NCBI GenBank assembly: GCA_024220525.1
Contig: JAMYWO010000288.1
Coordinates: 1 to 45,109 of the forward strand
Direction: 5' to 3'
Origin: Cochliopodium minus
Lineage: Eukaryota > Discosea > Himatismenida > Cochliopodiidae
DNA: 45,109 bases
The notes beneath the pieces are model-generated. The model searched no databases. It was not told where the DNA came from and was given only the letters and a program-made list of their open reading frames with translations. Positions 1 to 12,106 of this stretch are shown in pieces (within the stretch, counting starts at the first letter, position 1; every line of letters begins with the position of its first letter). Both the position numbers and the translations under genes were made by a program.

Positions 1-1385
1 CATCTCGTCGTTTCTTACCAGGTATTTTAATACAGAAGGGATATCGTTTACAGTTTTGCCTGAGTCATTGAAAAATATAAAATAAAAAAATAAAAAATTT
101 ATAAAATAAAAAAATAAAAAAAAAAAATAAAAAATTTTGTTTAAAAATTAAAAAAATTAATCAAATCATAAAAACAAAAAAATCATTTTTAGGTAATGAA
201 ATGTTGGTTTACTTGAAGGACACTTGGGGTATACAAGTAAAAAAAAAATTTTTTTCATTTTTTATTTTGTAATCAATAATTAAAAAATTTATTTTATAGA
301 GCATTCAATTGAGAGAGCCACATACTTTTCATGTGCAATACTCGAGCAAGGGTGAGTTCAAATACAAAGCAGAAGGGAGAATAGTCATTGACAGGTAATG
401 ATTATGAAACGTTTATAAAATAAAAAATGAAAAAATAAAAAAAATTAAATAAAAAATAAAATAAAAAATAAATAAAAATTTAAAAAATAAATTAATTAAA
501 ATAAATAAAATAATAAAATAAATTTATTTTTAAATTTTTTTATTTATTAGATATGGATATGGTAATATAGCGTTCTTCAGAGGCTACAAAACAATTAGTG
601 AGGAAAACAAGTGGAGAATAGAGATCATGGAGATTTCTGAGAAGGGAATCTCTTTGGGGGTCACCAAGCTCAAATATTTAGAAGGGAAGGGCACTAATTT
701 TGATCTCTACCTTGGACGTACCGCCGATTCATGGTAAAAAAAAAAAAATATTTTTTATTTTTATCTAATTTATTTTGATTATTATTTATTCCATATTATT
801 TTCTTTTTTTTATTTTTTTATTTTACTTATTTTATTTTTAGTTTATTTTTATTTTTATTTTTATATTAATGATTAAAGGGGACTCAGAAGTAATGGAATC
901 TTGTACCACGACAACGTAGAAACCCAAACAAGAGTTAACTACGAAAAAGGATATATAGTTGACATGTATTTGGACTTAGAAGAATTTCTCCTCCATTACA
1001 AAATCTTCGACCCCAAGGGTAACAAGATGTTTGACTATAAAATAGTGTTGGAGAACAAGGAGTCCAAAAACATTTTCAACGTTGATGAGTACGTTCCCAC
1101 TGTTGGTTTGTTCAAAGGTTCTTCCATCATGTTACTCGAAAAAGCTGGTCATTGGAGACCTTCCTTGAATCATATATTCCCAGCTTATTTGTAAAATTCT
1201 TTAAAAAATCATTTTTCAATTTAAATTTTTTAAATTATAATATTTTATTTATTTTATTTTTTTTTAATTATAGGAGGAAAATTGCTTTTGTGATGGCTTG
1301 CATATTCAAGTTTGAAAGAAAGAAAATTGGATTCATCCCTAGAAATCTTGTTTACATGATTATTAATCGTTGTGATGCTTATTGA
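1..1385 (+). CDS. SPRY (B30.2-like) domain protein, 5' partial
   Basis: Spliced reading: <1-63, 193-236, 300-394, 551-733, 879-1190, 1274-1385, all phase-compatible, stop TGA at 1383. The 5' end lies outside the window, and the first donor (GTCATT at 64) is weak. The middle exons read as a SPRY core: WGLRSNGILYHDN, then an EKGYIVDMYLDLEE strand (the 'GDxVGxxLDL' position) and YVPTVGLFKGSS. SPRY domains are protein-interaction modules; the partner cannot be told. The tail after the core (about 37 residues, basic, ending RCDAY) matches nothing I know. A broken relative of the SPRY core lies at 16740-17052, so the family is probably multi-copy here. Confident about coding and moderately confident about the fold. 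Confidence 0.7.
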
Positions 1386-1802
1386 ACAAAATTAAATCTT
1401 TTAAATTTCTTTTTTTTTTTTTATTCATACATTTAATTTTTCCTTTTTTTTATTCAACAATAATTTTTTCTTTTTAAAAATGATTTGAATAAACAATTGC
1501 AAAATTTTCGATCAACAAGTGCTGCATTACTCGAGGAATTACCACATTTTTTTTGAGTCTTTTAAATACAAGCAAAAGCTGGACCACATGGCAATCAAAC
1601 TGCCTTGGGAATTTGTGATGGTTATTTCGGTTCCAATCCAAATTTCTCCAAGAAAAATTTCTTCACAATAATAAAAATAAAAATAAAAGTAATTAAGTAA
1701 ATGAATTTTTACAGAATGAGATTCTTGACCAACATAAGGGGCATTTCATAAGAACTTTTAAAAATAATAATAAAAAAACACTTTATTGAAAAAAGTTTTA
1801 TA
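1386..1802. other. Intergenic, convergent gene ends; possible PP2C-like scrap
   Basis: Lies between the ends of two convergent genes. Mostly A/T. One GC-richer patch (about 1579-1670, + strand) reads GNQTALGICDGYFGSNP before a stop; this weakly recalls the 'FGVxDGHGG' metal-binding motif of PP2C phosphatases. No flanking exons complete it, so it is at most a relic. Confidence 0.3.
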
Positions 1803-3120
1803 TTATTTTTTTTGATACCTCAGCAACATACAATAGACGAATCCCTTTTTATACTTTCTTCTACCAACAATACAATATTTTTCATCTCCTACCAAAATCT
1901 CCATGTCACGGGACTTTGTAACCCCGTTACTGGTTAAAGGAACCTTTGATTTAAATAATTTTGTGAGATTTTTATTTTGAGAATTTATTTGGTCCTTTTT
2001 GGGAATTATTTGAATTATATGTGATTTAATAAAATTATTTACAATGGTAAACTTGATCCCCACTGAAATATTTTTGGTGTAGGGAGATTCTTTGTACTTC
2101 TTTTTCATCTCTTCAGTCCATATCAACTCATCGATAAGTTTTGTTGCGTATGGCGTTTTCACTAATCAAAAAACAAAATATAAAGGATAATATAAATTAA
2201 AAATTATTTATTAAAAAAATAATGTTTACCTTGAACCACCTGTAGTTTATCTTTTTTCCACTTTCCATGAACTGTATATTCAGCTTTGTGACCATTCGAA
2301 GGACCTGTATGTAAAAAAAAAATAAATCAAAAATAATTGTACAAAAAAAATAATAAAATTGGAAAAAAAAATAAAATATTTACCTAGTGTACAAACAACA
2401 CCACCTTTTTCTATGTAACTAACCAACTCATCTCCAAAAGAATCATTGTCTCTCTGATCCAAAGCTAACAAAATTTATTTAAATAAAAATAAAAACAAAA
2501 AAATAAAAAAAAAAAAAATAATAAAAAATAATTTCTCTCGAAATAAAATTTTACCTGAATTATTTCCCCCATCCAAAAAAATAACGGGAAATTTAGAAAA
2601 GTCACCCATTTGGAGTTTTATTTTTTCCCAGTTGTTGGAGGAATTGTGAATATCCACTTTCACGATGTTCTCTGGGTAGTTGTTTGTCAAGTAGTCCAAA
2701 ACATTGGTTGGGCTTGAATAAATATATGCGAATTTTGTGGATGGATGTACTAACAACAAAAAAAGAATTAAAATTAAACAAGAATTTAAAATTATTGATT
2801 TATCAAATATATATTTGAGTGAAACACCTAATATTCAATTTCAGAAACGAATAAACTTTATTCTGAAATTTGAGGCAAATAGAATGAATAATAATTTGAT
2901 ACAAGGCTAAATTTAAAATATAGGCAAATATTTGATTTTGATATTGTAAATGAAACATTTGATTTTGATATTGTAAATGAAACATTTGATTTTGATATTG
3001 TAAATGAAACATTTGATTTTGATATTGTAAATAAAACGAAGGGTAATTATATGTTATTTACATTTATATATTCGTCAAATGTCCTATTAAAATTGAAAAG
3101 AAAAACTTACAATCTTGCAT
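1803..3120 (-). CDS. Unrecognised protein, five exons
   Basis: Reading on the minus strand: 3111-3120, 2555-2749, 2384-2464, 2230-2304, 1803-2161. Every intron is phase 1 and the product is 239 residues. The tiny first exon (MQD plus one base, then GTAAGT) is the least certain piece. The middle shows a hydrophobic strand then acidic loop, FPVIFLDGGNNSG, followed by GDELVSYIEKGGVVCTLG. That pattern resembles the flavodoxin-like core of ThuA/GATase-like domains, in which a strand is followed by a 'YVxxGGGVV' turn. I see no catalytic triad, so the similarity is only structural guesswork. The C-terminal 100 residues are basic and unrecognised. Intron 1 (2750-3110) carries the 27-bp minisatellite. 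Confidence 0.55.
2930..3037. repeat. 27-bp minisatellite, four copies
   Basis: Four near-perfect head-to-tail copies of a 27-base unit (atttgattttgatattgtaa plus atgaaac). Only the last copy differs (ataaaac). It lies in the first intron of the 1803-3120 gene, so the reading frame through it (a repeated nine-residue peptide) is not taken as coding. Confidence 0.9.
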
Positions 3121-3285
3121 CAATTCAAAGAAAATCAAATACCTGTTTAATGATAAATAAAAAATACTTCAAATAAAAAACAAAGGGCAAATTTTTTTTT
3201 TTTTTTATTTTCATAAAGTCAATAAAGAAAAATTAAAAAATAAAAAAAATTAAAAAAAAAATTTTTTATTGGGCATTGAAAAAAA

Positions 3286-5001
3286 TTAAATCCAAGAAGG
3301 TTGAAGGAAAAATTTTCTTCCATCAATCAGATTTCGATTTTTAGCTTTATAAGCCCTTTGTTGTTCCTCATGTGATTCAAATTCGACGAAAGCATGACCA
3401 GCACTGGTGCCGTTTAAGTTTTTGGCGATGTTGGATTTGACTACCTTGAAATCGGAGAACAAGGCGGACAATTGATTGTCGTCGAAGGAGTAGGGCAAGT
3501 TGGAGACGTGGAGGATGGTCTTGGATAACTCCTTCTTGGGATTATTTTTGTTGCGGATATTGTTGGTGTTTTTGCTGCGATGTCCAACAGTTTTTCCTAC
3601 ATGTATGAAATATTGGATTAATATTAATTAATCAGATTATATGTGATATTTTTTAAAAATTGTAAAAATCTTGAAATATTTGAAATTTCTTAGCATAAAA
3701 TTATTGAGTTTTGTTTATATCAGATCATTTAAAGTATAATGCTTAAAATCATTTTGATTGCTATAATTAAAATCACTCTATCTTTATAATGCATAAAAAT
3801 GATTTTACATATGATGCTCATTATGCCCGAGAATAACATATCTTAATTAGAAAGATAAATATTTTATTTTTTGATTTAATTTCGATGAGATTCTTGGTTT
3901 TTTGTTATGCTTTATAAAAAAATTTCATATTATAGCTCATTATAACTTGACTAAATTGTGGATCATATATCTCTGAAGATTTAAATTTCTCTTTGAAATT
4001 TCAAAGTTTATTTTACCATTATCGCTCTTTGATGGCTTATCAGTCGCCAATTTGACTTCCACAAGACGATCATTGATCACTGATTGATCCAAGGCAATTA
4101 AAGCATTGTTCATATCATTAGCATTGCTGAACTCTACATATCCAAAGCCCTTGCTCCTTCCATTTCTGGAAGGGATATTGGCTCCCTTTACGTTGAAATC
4201 TGCAAAAATTTGAAGCAAATCGTTTTCATCAAGATCAAAGGGAAGATTGTTGACCACCAAAGAGTATTCTGGCTTCACTTTGATTGTTGTCTCTTTTGAG
4301 GTTGATTCTTCATTCTTTTTAGAGACTCTCACTGTAATCACTCTCTCCTCCACCTTGGTTTCATCCAATTGCAATGCTCTTTGTTGATCTTTAGTTGTGT
4401 TAAACTCAACAAATCCAAATCCACGACCTATAATTAACGTAATTTTAATCAACAATGGTAATTATTTGTTGAAATCCTCTCTGATTGAATATAAATAGAA
4501 TTGATTCGATATTTGATCGATTCCCAATATATGCGTTTTAAAAAATTCTATTCATTAAATTTATGCTTTTTCCAGAATAAGAGGATAATAGATTATATAC
4601 AAAAATAATTTACTTCTTCCTGTTCTGGATAACACAACTGTTGCAGATTTCACATCATAATCTTTAAACAAATTTTTGAATTCTTGATTGCCATAACTCC
4701 AAGGAATATTGGAGACATATAAGATACTATCGCTTTCTTTTGGTTCATATGCTATTGTTGCCAATAATCTGCGATGTTCCAATTCAATATTGTTTATTTT
4801 TTCTATAATCGTTTTTTGATCACTCTCCTTCAATAGATGAACATATCCAACTTTGCTTCTTCCCTTTCTTTTTATTAATTCTGCTGATTTTATTTCAAAA
4901 TCTTTAAATAAATTTTGAAATTGTTCATCAGTAGTTGAGAATGGAAGGTTGCTAACCTTGATGAGCTTGGATGGAAGTTTTGCTTCTTTCAATTGATCCA
5001 T
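3286..5001 (-). CDS. RNA-binding protein with four RRM domains
   Basis: Exons on the minus strand: 4614-5001, 4017-4427, 3286-3596; phases agree and the product is 369 residues. I chose the ATG at 5001 (MDQLKE) over an in-frame ATG at 5067 because the extra stretch is lysine/aromatic low complexity. RRM1 (about 13-90): RNP2 IKVSNLPF, with a degenerate RNP1 RSKVGYVHL. RRM2 (about 97-170): LYVSNIPW and RSRGFGFVEF, the latter completed by the first splice. RRM3 (about 190-265): LVVNNLPF and RSKGFGYVEF. RRM4 (about 295-369): LHVSNLPY and AGHAFVEF. The multi-RRM, linker-poor layout is like hnRNP/PABP-type mRNA-binding proteins. No orthologue can be named. The second intron (3597-4016, 420 bases) is unusually long because it holds a dispersed repeat. 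Confidence 0.9.
3638..3932 (+). repeat. Dispersed intronic repeat, copy A
   Basis: About 295 bases inside the second intron of the four-RRM gene. The reverse complement is found at 15286-15596. The best-conserved blocks are the 22 bases at 3813-3834 (including tgctcattatgcccgagaa), identical to the inverse of 15397-15418, followed by catatcttaattagaaaga. Overall similarity looks about 75 percent with indels. No open frame, no clear terminal inverted repeats and no target duplication seen. Confidence 0.75.
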
Positions 5002-5150
5002 TTTGAAAAACAGATAGTAATAAATAAAAAAATTTGATTTTTTTTTTTTATTTTTTGAAAGGAACAAAATTTACATCTTGTTACAGTGCATCTGAAGTTA
5101 TATTCAAATTAAGTATTAAAAAATAATTTAAATTTTTTAATTTAAATTTT

Positions 5151-8100
5151 TTATTTGGATAAATGTTTTTGGAATAACTGCAATGTGGAGTTGGGAATTT
5201 TCTCTTTTGCAAACCTGATTGCAAGCAAAGGAAAACTCATTTTCTTAAGTGAGAGAACAAACTTGATGAGGAAATCATATGAAGGAATCTCCCTGAAAAT
5301 CATGAAAGCAGAGAAGAAAGGGTTGATAGAGAAAGAACAATTTTGATTTTTAAGTGATTGAAAATAATTAACTAATAACTCTTCTGAACTGTTTTTGAGT
5401 TGAAGTTGATCAAAGTAAGACATTAATTTGATTTGGATGGAGTTGAGGAAAAGAGGATCTATGAGTGGCTCTGTTAGGACGTTATATTCATAGAAAGAGG
5501 TGATAATCTTATAATCCCACAAAGAACTTTCAAAGTGAGAGTTGAAGCAATTTGACTGCAAGAGAACACAAAGGTTGAAGAGATCAAAGTAGGTCTGTAT
5601 CATTTCTGGCTTTTCTTTTGTGAGACACTCATAAAGAACTTGCGTGGAGAAAGTAGAAAAAGAGTTTTGTGTAGATTCATCCTCCTTGGTATTGGTCTCA
5701 TTGTTTTCACAAAAATAGTTTGCAAAAGAAAGGATGAAGGGATCCACTGTAAAAGTCGAAAAAAAGTGGGATTTAAAAATTTCTTTAAAAGAATCTTCCT
5801 TCATCGTGATAGATTGCTGGTGAAAATAGTTTTGAAAAATAGAGGAACAAACATTGGAAATATTCTTAGGAAAAGGAATCGAAAAAGAAAAATCAGTGGA
5901 GCCCTTAGGATCTTGAGTATAAGGAAGGTAACCTATCTTTCTCTTCACAAAAAGAGTGGTTGGGAAAATGTTTCTCAATTCGAGGGAGTTCGGGGTTATT
6001 TGAAGAGGAACGTCCACTGTGGTGTTGCTCACAGAGAAATACCAATATCTAGGACTGTTGAGTTGTATGGAATGTATGGTGTGGAAGGGTGGTAAGATGC
6101 ATGGAGTGACCAAGTCGACGTACTCTAGTTTGTTGTTGTTTTGTGAGATGGTGTTGCTATCTTGTTTGGTATCTCTCTTTATTTGGATCTGTGGTCTTAA
6201 ATACAATCTAATAGGAACGTAACAGAGTGTATTGTTGATAGAGTCATAAGTTTTTAAACATCTAAAAAAAAATGATACATTTGAAAAAGAGAATAAGTTT
6301 TGGATTATTTGAAAAAAATTTTTACCTATCTTCTGCTGCTATAACGTAGAGATGTCTGAAAGCTTGGTGATGATATTGATTGTCGTTAGGGGAATTAGGA
6401 AAGACAGGGAACAAAGAAGTAAGCAAGGCAGCAACAGCAGTGTTATTGTTGCTCAGAGTCAACTTGCCTCCACCCAAAAACAACAAACCAAGGGATATGT
6501 TGATCGCCATTTGAGATCCATAGTTGATTTGATCAGATTCATTAGTGGATTTACTCAATGAATATTCAAATTTAGTTTTCAACTGTTTGATCTTCTTTAA
6601 AAGAATCAAATCTCCCGATCCGCTCATTACCATTGCACAACTCAGAAGGAGGACGTTTTGGCAGTTTTCCAACACCAATTTGTGATCATCTATGCTTTTG
6701 TCTTTCATCTCTCTCAGTTTATCAAATTCAGAAAGGAGCAATTTGTATACACTGAGATCATGTGTGCCCGCATATTTGAATGCAAGAGAAAAACAACATC
6801 CAGTGATGAGATAAAGTCTAGCATTCAAAAGGGTTTTGTACTTGTCAGACAAACTGTGATAATTATCGTTTTGTTCGTAGTTTTCGAAATCTCTTTGTTG
6901 ATAATCTCCTCTGATGGCATTCTCACAGATTGTTTGAGACAAAATAGAAGGGATCTGCCTTTCTAACCACTCAGTAGTTGGTCTTATTTTGTCCCACATG
7001 ATCAAATTCTTGCACAAAATCTTAAGAAGAAGGAAATCGGCACGGATGCAAATAAAACCAAAGTAACTTTCAGGGATGACCAATCTGGATGCTACCGAAA
7101 TGTTGTTTGTTTTGAGGAACATAAGACCAAGAGCCAAGGTTGCACCGGGTGCGGTCAAATCAACATTAATCTTGGTTCCTTCCATAACCAAACTACTAGT
7201 ATTTTGATTTAAGTTTTGTCTCCCTTGGTAGGAAGAAGAAAGGGTATTGGTGTTGTTGTTTCCGCTTGTGCTTTGATTGTTGTTTGTGTTGGAATGAAAA
7301 TGGATCCATGGGTTGAATTGTGACAACATTGGTGTGTTTCCATTGGTGGATTTGACCGAAGTGTGGAAGGGTACGCTGTTGAGGGGTTGTTTGGAGGAAT
7401 GGATAGAATCTCCCGAAATCAATCTTTCCAATTGTTGAAGGACATTTTGGAATTGATCCCCCCCCCTTCCTAAAGCGATCCATCCCAAAGCTAAACCAGC
7501 ACTAAGAGAATAAGATTCTCTGTAAAAGAATTTATCATCGTTTGGTTTCCTCGAGATTTCAGAAAGGAGGATCTCTATCATCCTTTTGTTTCCTGTTCCT
7601 TCAAAGAGAAGACCCAATCCTAACAATGCGGCAGAGGTAATTTGAGGTGAGACTTCCAAATCACTAGAAGAAGGAGGATGAAGAGAGGGGATGTGAATAG
7701 ACAACAACTTTTGGAGATGTCCATTCATGGTACCTCTTTTTGAAGCAGCAGTACCCAACAACAATGCGATAGATGTCATTTGATGACTCTTGGATAGATA
7801 ATCAAAAAGCAAAACATAAGATATGTTCCCCAGATGCCCATTCAATCCCAATCCCATCAGAAATCCAGCATGTGAAATAGATGAATCCAACGTTTCGCTT
7901 TTGGGCTGATTATCCATTTGATTGCTTCTTGAATGAGATGGTTTGTTGTAAGTGATCCAACTGGACAAGTTCTCTTCAATGTTAATTTTGTTGGTGGGAG
8001 CAAACTTGAGACCAGCAGCAACACCATTGTGAAACTTTGGCCAATCAAAATACTCTTCAGATATATTTGAAGACATATCCAGGTTGAGAATGGATTTGTT

Positions 8101-11100
8101 GGTAGAATTTTTCGCAGATAATTGGAGGACAGGTATTGGGATCTTTTCTGTGAGAGACATCTTTTTTGTTTCGGTCGACAAAGTAAGCATTCCTCTCCCA
8201 ATGCTCAAAGACGTCACTCTCATTGTATTTGACAAGAGTTTTTGTTGTTGGAAAGATACAAATTCGTGATCACTCATTTCTCCTTGTGCCAAATTGAGGA
8301 TATTGTATCTTGAAGATTGCAACATGTTTCTGACTTCTTTTAATCTATTATCCCTCCCGAATCTCAGCCAAGAAATCTCCTCTTTGATCTCTGTTCCATC
8401 TTCATCTTCTTCGGTAGAAATGGAATAAAGTTTTCCACAAGCAGAGTTAGCAGAAGTAGAAACGATGGTACTGAAATTGGAGATGTCATTTTCATTGGAA
8501 TATTGCAAAAGAGAATTTGGCTTGAAAGAGTTATCCTTGAGCTTGATTTGTTTCTCTCTTTCCTCTCTTCCGATCAACTTGTAAAATTCTTCACTCATTT
8601 TCTCAGGAGGATCTAATCTACACAAACGAATATATTCTTTAATAGGCAAGGCAATACCATTTGGAGTTTCTTCGAGTTCTTCATAAGTAAAGTTATTTCT
8701 GACCATTTCTTGAACTACCATCTCTTGTACATTCTTTGGAGTACCACTTACACTCTTAAAAGTGAGTTCTGGTAAATTAGAAAGAGCAAACTTGGGGTTG
8801 CTTGTAGAAAAGGACGAATCTTCTTTGTTGGGAATGGGCACAGTGAAAGAAGGATCGGATATCCAGCAATATATTTTGCAAAATAAAAACATTCTGTTGA
8901 TGGATTTCACATGAGAAGAGAGATTTTCTATATCGATAGGAAAATCTTCCTTTATCAGCTTCATTCTGTTTAACATCCAATTTCTAACACTGAATAAAGG
9001 CTTTGGAGAAGACTTTTTGTTAGTGATGTGTTTGTAAGGAGGAACAGAAGAAGAAGAGAAAATGTATTTTCTCATATAATAGTCGATGAAGTCGTTGTAA
9101 TTCAAGATGTTTGATATTTCCATCACAATCTTGGATAATCTCTCCGAGAAACTTTGTTGCAGTTTATTGAGAAGATAACTTTCGTGAAGCAAATGAAAAC
9201 GGTTGAGTATCTCCGAAATGTTTTTTCTAAAGAACTTTTCATCAGTAAACAGAGCTTTTTCTTTACGTTTAGGAACCATTCTTTTTGTATTCTTGTCCGA
9301 TATTAAGAGATTAATATTTACAGTTGGACAATCAAAGCCAGAAGACATCAGTTGTTCCCAATCAAGCTCTTCCTCTTCCACAATGTTTGTTTCTTTTCTT
9401 TCTTCGTTATCTTCTAACAAAGATAAGATAATCAACAAAAAATTGTCCAAGCAAGAATTAGACGGGTTTCTGTGGTGTAAGGAAACAAGATCTCTCTCGA
9501 TATTAAATTTTTGAGAAACCTCATTGCTGGAGAGTTTTATGGAGTCAACAATCGAAAGAAGATCGTCTAAAATAGTGATTTCTTGGCTGTTGGAGTTGTG
9601 TATTTGGAAAAGGGAGATAGAACATCTAAATTCATTCCCGTCGGATGTTTTTATGTTGAATTTGTTGAGAATAGGATTGGAAATGGATGAGATATACACT
9701 TTTTCATCCACTTGCATGTCAGAGTTGTTCTTTTTGTTTAAAACTGAAGGAGATACAACATTTTTCAAGTCTTTCTCCATTCTTGTGTTGTTAGAAACTA
9801 AACTGTTGTTGGAAATGTTTTCCATACTCACGCTATTGTTACTCATGTCAACCACGTTATTGTCCGACACATTCCCCATACTCACATTATTGCTTAGGCT
9901 TTTATTACCAAAACTCTCATTCAGACTTTGATTTCCCAAATTTACACTGTTGTTACTCACATTTCCCATACTCGCATTATTTTCCGAAATATTTCCCATA
10001 CTTACATTATTGTTTGAGATGTCGCACATACTTACATTATTGTTACTCATGTCTCCCATGCTCACATTGTTTGAGATGTTCCCCATACTTACATTGTTAT
10101 TGGAAATATCACCCATGCTCACATTGTTTGAGATGTTTCCCATACTTACATTGTTATTGGAAATATCACCCATGCTCACATTATTGTTACTCACTTCCCC
10201 CATGCTCACATTGTTTGAGATGTTGCCCATACTCACATTATTGCTTAGGCTTTTATTACCAAAACTCTCATTAAGACTTTGATTTCCCATATTAACACTG
10301 TTGTTACTCACATTTCCCACGCTCATATTATTTTCCGAAATATTTCCCATGCTCACATTAATGTTATGGCTCTTGTTACCAAAACTCCCGCTCATGCTCT
10401 GATTTCCCATACTTACATTGGTGCTGCTTGGATCATTCTCCTTGTTTTCTTCTATACTGATATCGCTGTTCTTCAAATTTGTCTGGCCTCTTTTGACAGG
10501 AGAATGGAAAGTGTTAGTTTTGAAAAGAAAAGAGTGATTAGGTTGGCAAATGGTCAACAAACAGTTGTTCCTGTAAATTCTCAAAACACCCTTGAAGTCT
10601 AGTGTCAACAAATCTGTAGCTAAACCAAAAAACCCAACAGAGTTTTTGAAATGAGGAGAAGCATTGATGGAGATCGCTTCTCTCAGCCTCAACTCTTTTT
10701 GCTCCTCGTCTAAAAGAATGGCCAATTTCTCTACAACAACAACTTCTGTTTCGGACTTTTGAGAGGCGACAAAAACTTCCAACTTGGAGTTTTGGAGCTT
10801 GTATATGTAAAAATGGAAGAGATGATCTTTGTTCCAACAAGAAGTAGTGCAGATGGAAGTACATTTCTCGGTGGTGGATTCCTCTGTGTAGATGCATTTC
10901 AAAAATATTTCAGATTGTATCTGATGATCCAAGTCCAAATATGTCGAGTTTTCGTTGATGTCCAAGAAGTTTTGGGAGAGGTGGCTTTCTTTCTTCTCGT
11001 TGGTCTTTCCAAGCACTTTCAAGAAAGATCTCTCGTTTTTTTTGTAGAGCAGGAAAAAGTTGTGTCTTTGCTGGTAGACATCATAAATGACCACAATGGG

Positions 11101-11892
11101 GTTTTTGCTGTCAGAATAAATAATTTCGTAGTTTTTTACAACATAAAAAGAGTTGTCGAGATTGGATTGGCTATGCATGGATGTGTTTTGAGATTGGAAT
11201 ATCGAGATGGGCAAGATCTCAGAAAGAGGATGTGACAAAGAAAACAAGATTGGCTCGTTTTCTCCAAATACTTGGTTATTCTTTCCTTCAAACAAAGGAA
11301 TACTCTCTGAAATTTCTCTTTTGCTTCTTCTTAGCAACAATCCTAGTGGCATCGGAAATATTTTATGGATAGGGCAAGGCAGCACGACCGAAAAATGTCT
11401 CCCATCTGCGTAGAATACTTCTAATCCCTCTTCGTGTAACACACATAGAGCCTTGGAGAATTCTTTTCCATCCATATTGTTTTCTTTATCAGATATTTCC
11501 TTCTTTTTTTCAAAGATATCCTCATCTTGGAATATTGTCCAACATGCAGAAATTATATCTGATGCCAAGGTATATTTTTTTATCAATTTATTCGAACAAC
11601 TCCATGTGATTGTATTTTTATATACGAAAATCTCTTCTTCTTTGCTTTTATTGAATGATTTCTCTTTTTTATTTTCTTCTGAATTTTTTATTTTTGGTGG
11701 ATCATAAAGAGTATAATAGCTTTTTGAGATTATCTCTTTATCACTCAATATATTCAATGATTCATCTTTATTTGTACTGATTTTTTTATTAATCAATTGT
11801 AGTTGATTTAAACCAAATGGTGCAAAAAATCCATCAATAAGAATATTATTGAGAGGTATATTAGAAGTATTGGAGATATTTTCAGTGATCAT
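5151..11892 (-). CDS. APC1: Anaphase-promoting complex subunit 1 (APC1)
   Basis: Scaffold subunit of the anaphase-promoting complex/cyclosome, the E3 ligase for mitotic cyclins and securin. Two exons on the minus strand, 6326-11892 and 5151-6261, give 2225 residues (human is 1944). The single 64-base intron interrupts the conserved RHLYVIAAEDR..CYVP stretch, and joining restores it. The N-terminal beta-propeller region (about 1-460) has the family's FSLSHPLSEILPI and a GLLLRR strand. Residues 1340-1850 hold the PC repeats (SIALLLGTAASKRGT, SAGLALGWIALGRGGD). The second exon carries the conserved C-terminal domain (FTVDPFILSFANYFC, VLYECLTKEKPEM). Residues about 485-690 are a Ser/Asn/Met/Gly tandem repeat not known from other APC1. 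A full CDK site, HSPVKR (about residue 464), precedes it. Confidence 0.97.
9815..10440 (-). repeat. Coding tandem repeats in APC1 loop
   Basis: About 600 bases of degenerate 24-27-base units encoding NNVSMGNIS-like peptides (variants SMGDIS, SMGNQS, SFGNKS). A higher-order duplication is visible: the block with NQSLNESFGNKSLSNNVSMG occurs twice about 351 bases (117 codons) apart, near 9890-9970 and 10240-10320. The frame is preserved throughout, so repeat-number change has been by whole codons. Confidence 0.9.
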
Positions 11893-12106
11893 TTTTTTTT
11901 TTATTTATATTTAAATATACAAACCAAACAATTGATGAAAATCCTCTCTTATCCATTTGATTTTTGAATATAAAGAATTGAATGTATTTTTTTGATTATT
12001 TATCCTCAATATTTTGGCGCCAAAAAAAATATAATTGAAAATTTTATTTTTATTCAAAAAGATATGTTATACTTGAATAACATAAACTTTATTACAAATA
12101 ATATGA

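Noticed and set aside
2803-3012. Minus frame with a repeated MFHLQYQNQ peptide
   Set aside because: Arises from the 27-bp minisatellite inside an intron; no splice signals or family support it.
5640-6222. Basic + strand frames opposite the APC1 C-terminal exon
   Set aside because: The minus strand carries the conserved APC1 C-terminal domain; these are mirror frames.
9950-10282. Long leucine-rich + strand frames opposite APC1 (repeated SPMLTLFEMFPILTL)
   Set aside because: They are the antisense shadow of the codon-periodic repeats in the APC1 loop; APC1 is certain on the other strand.
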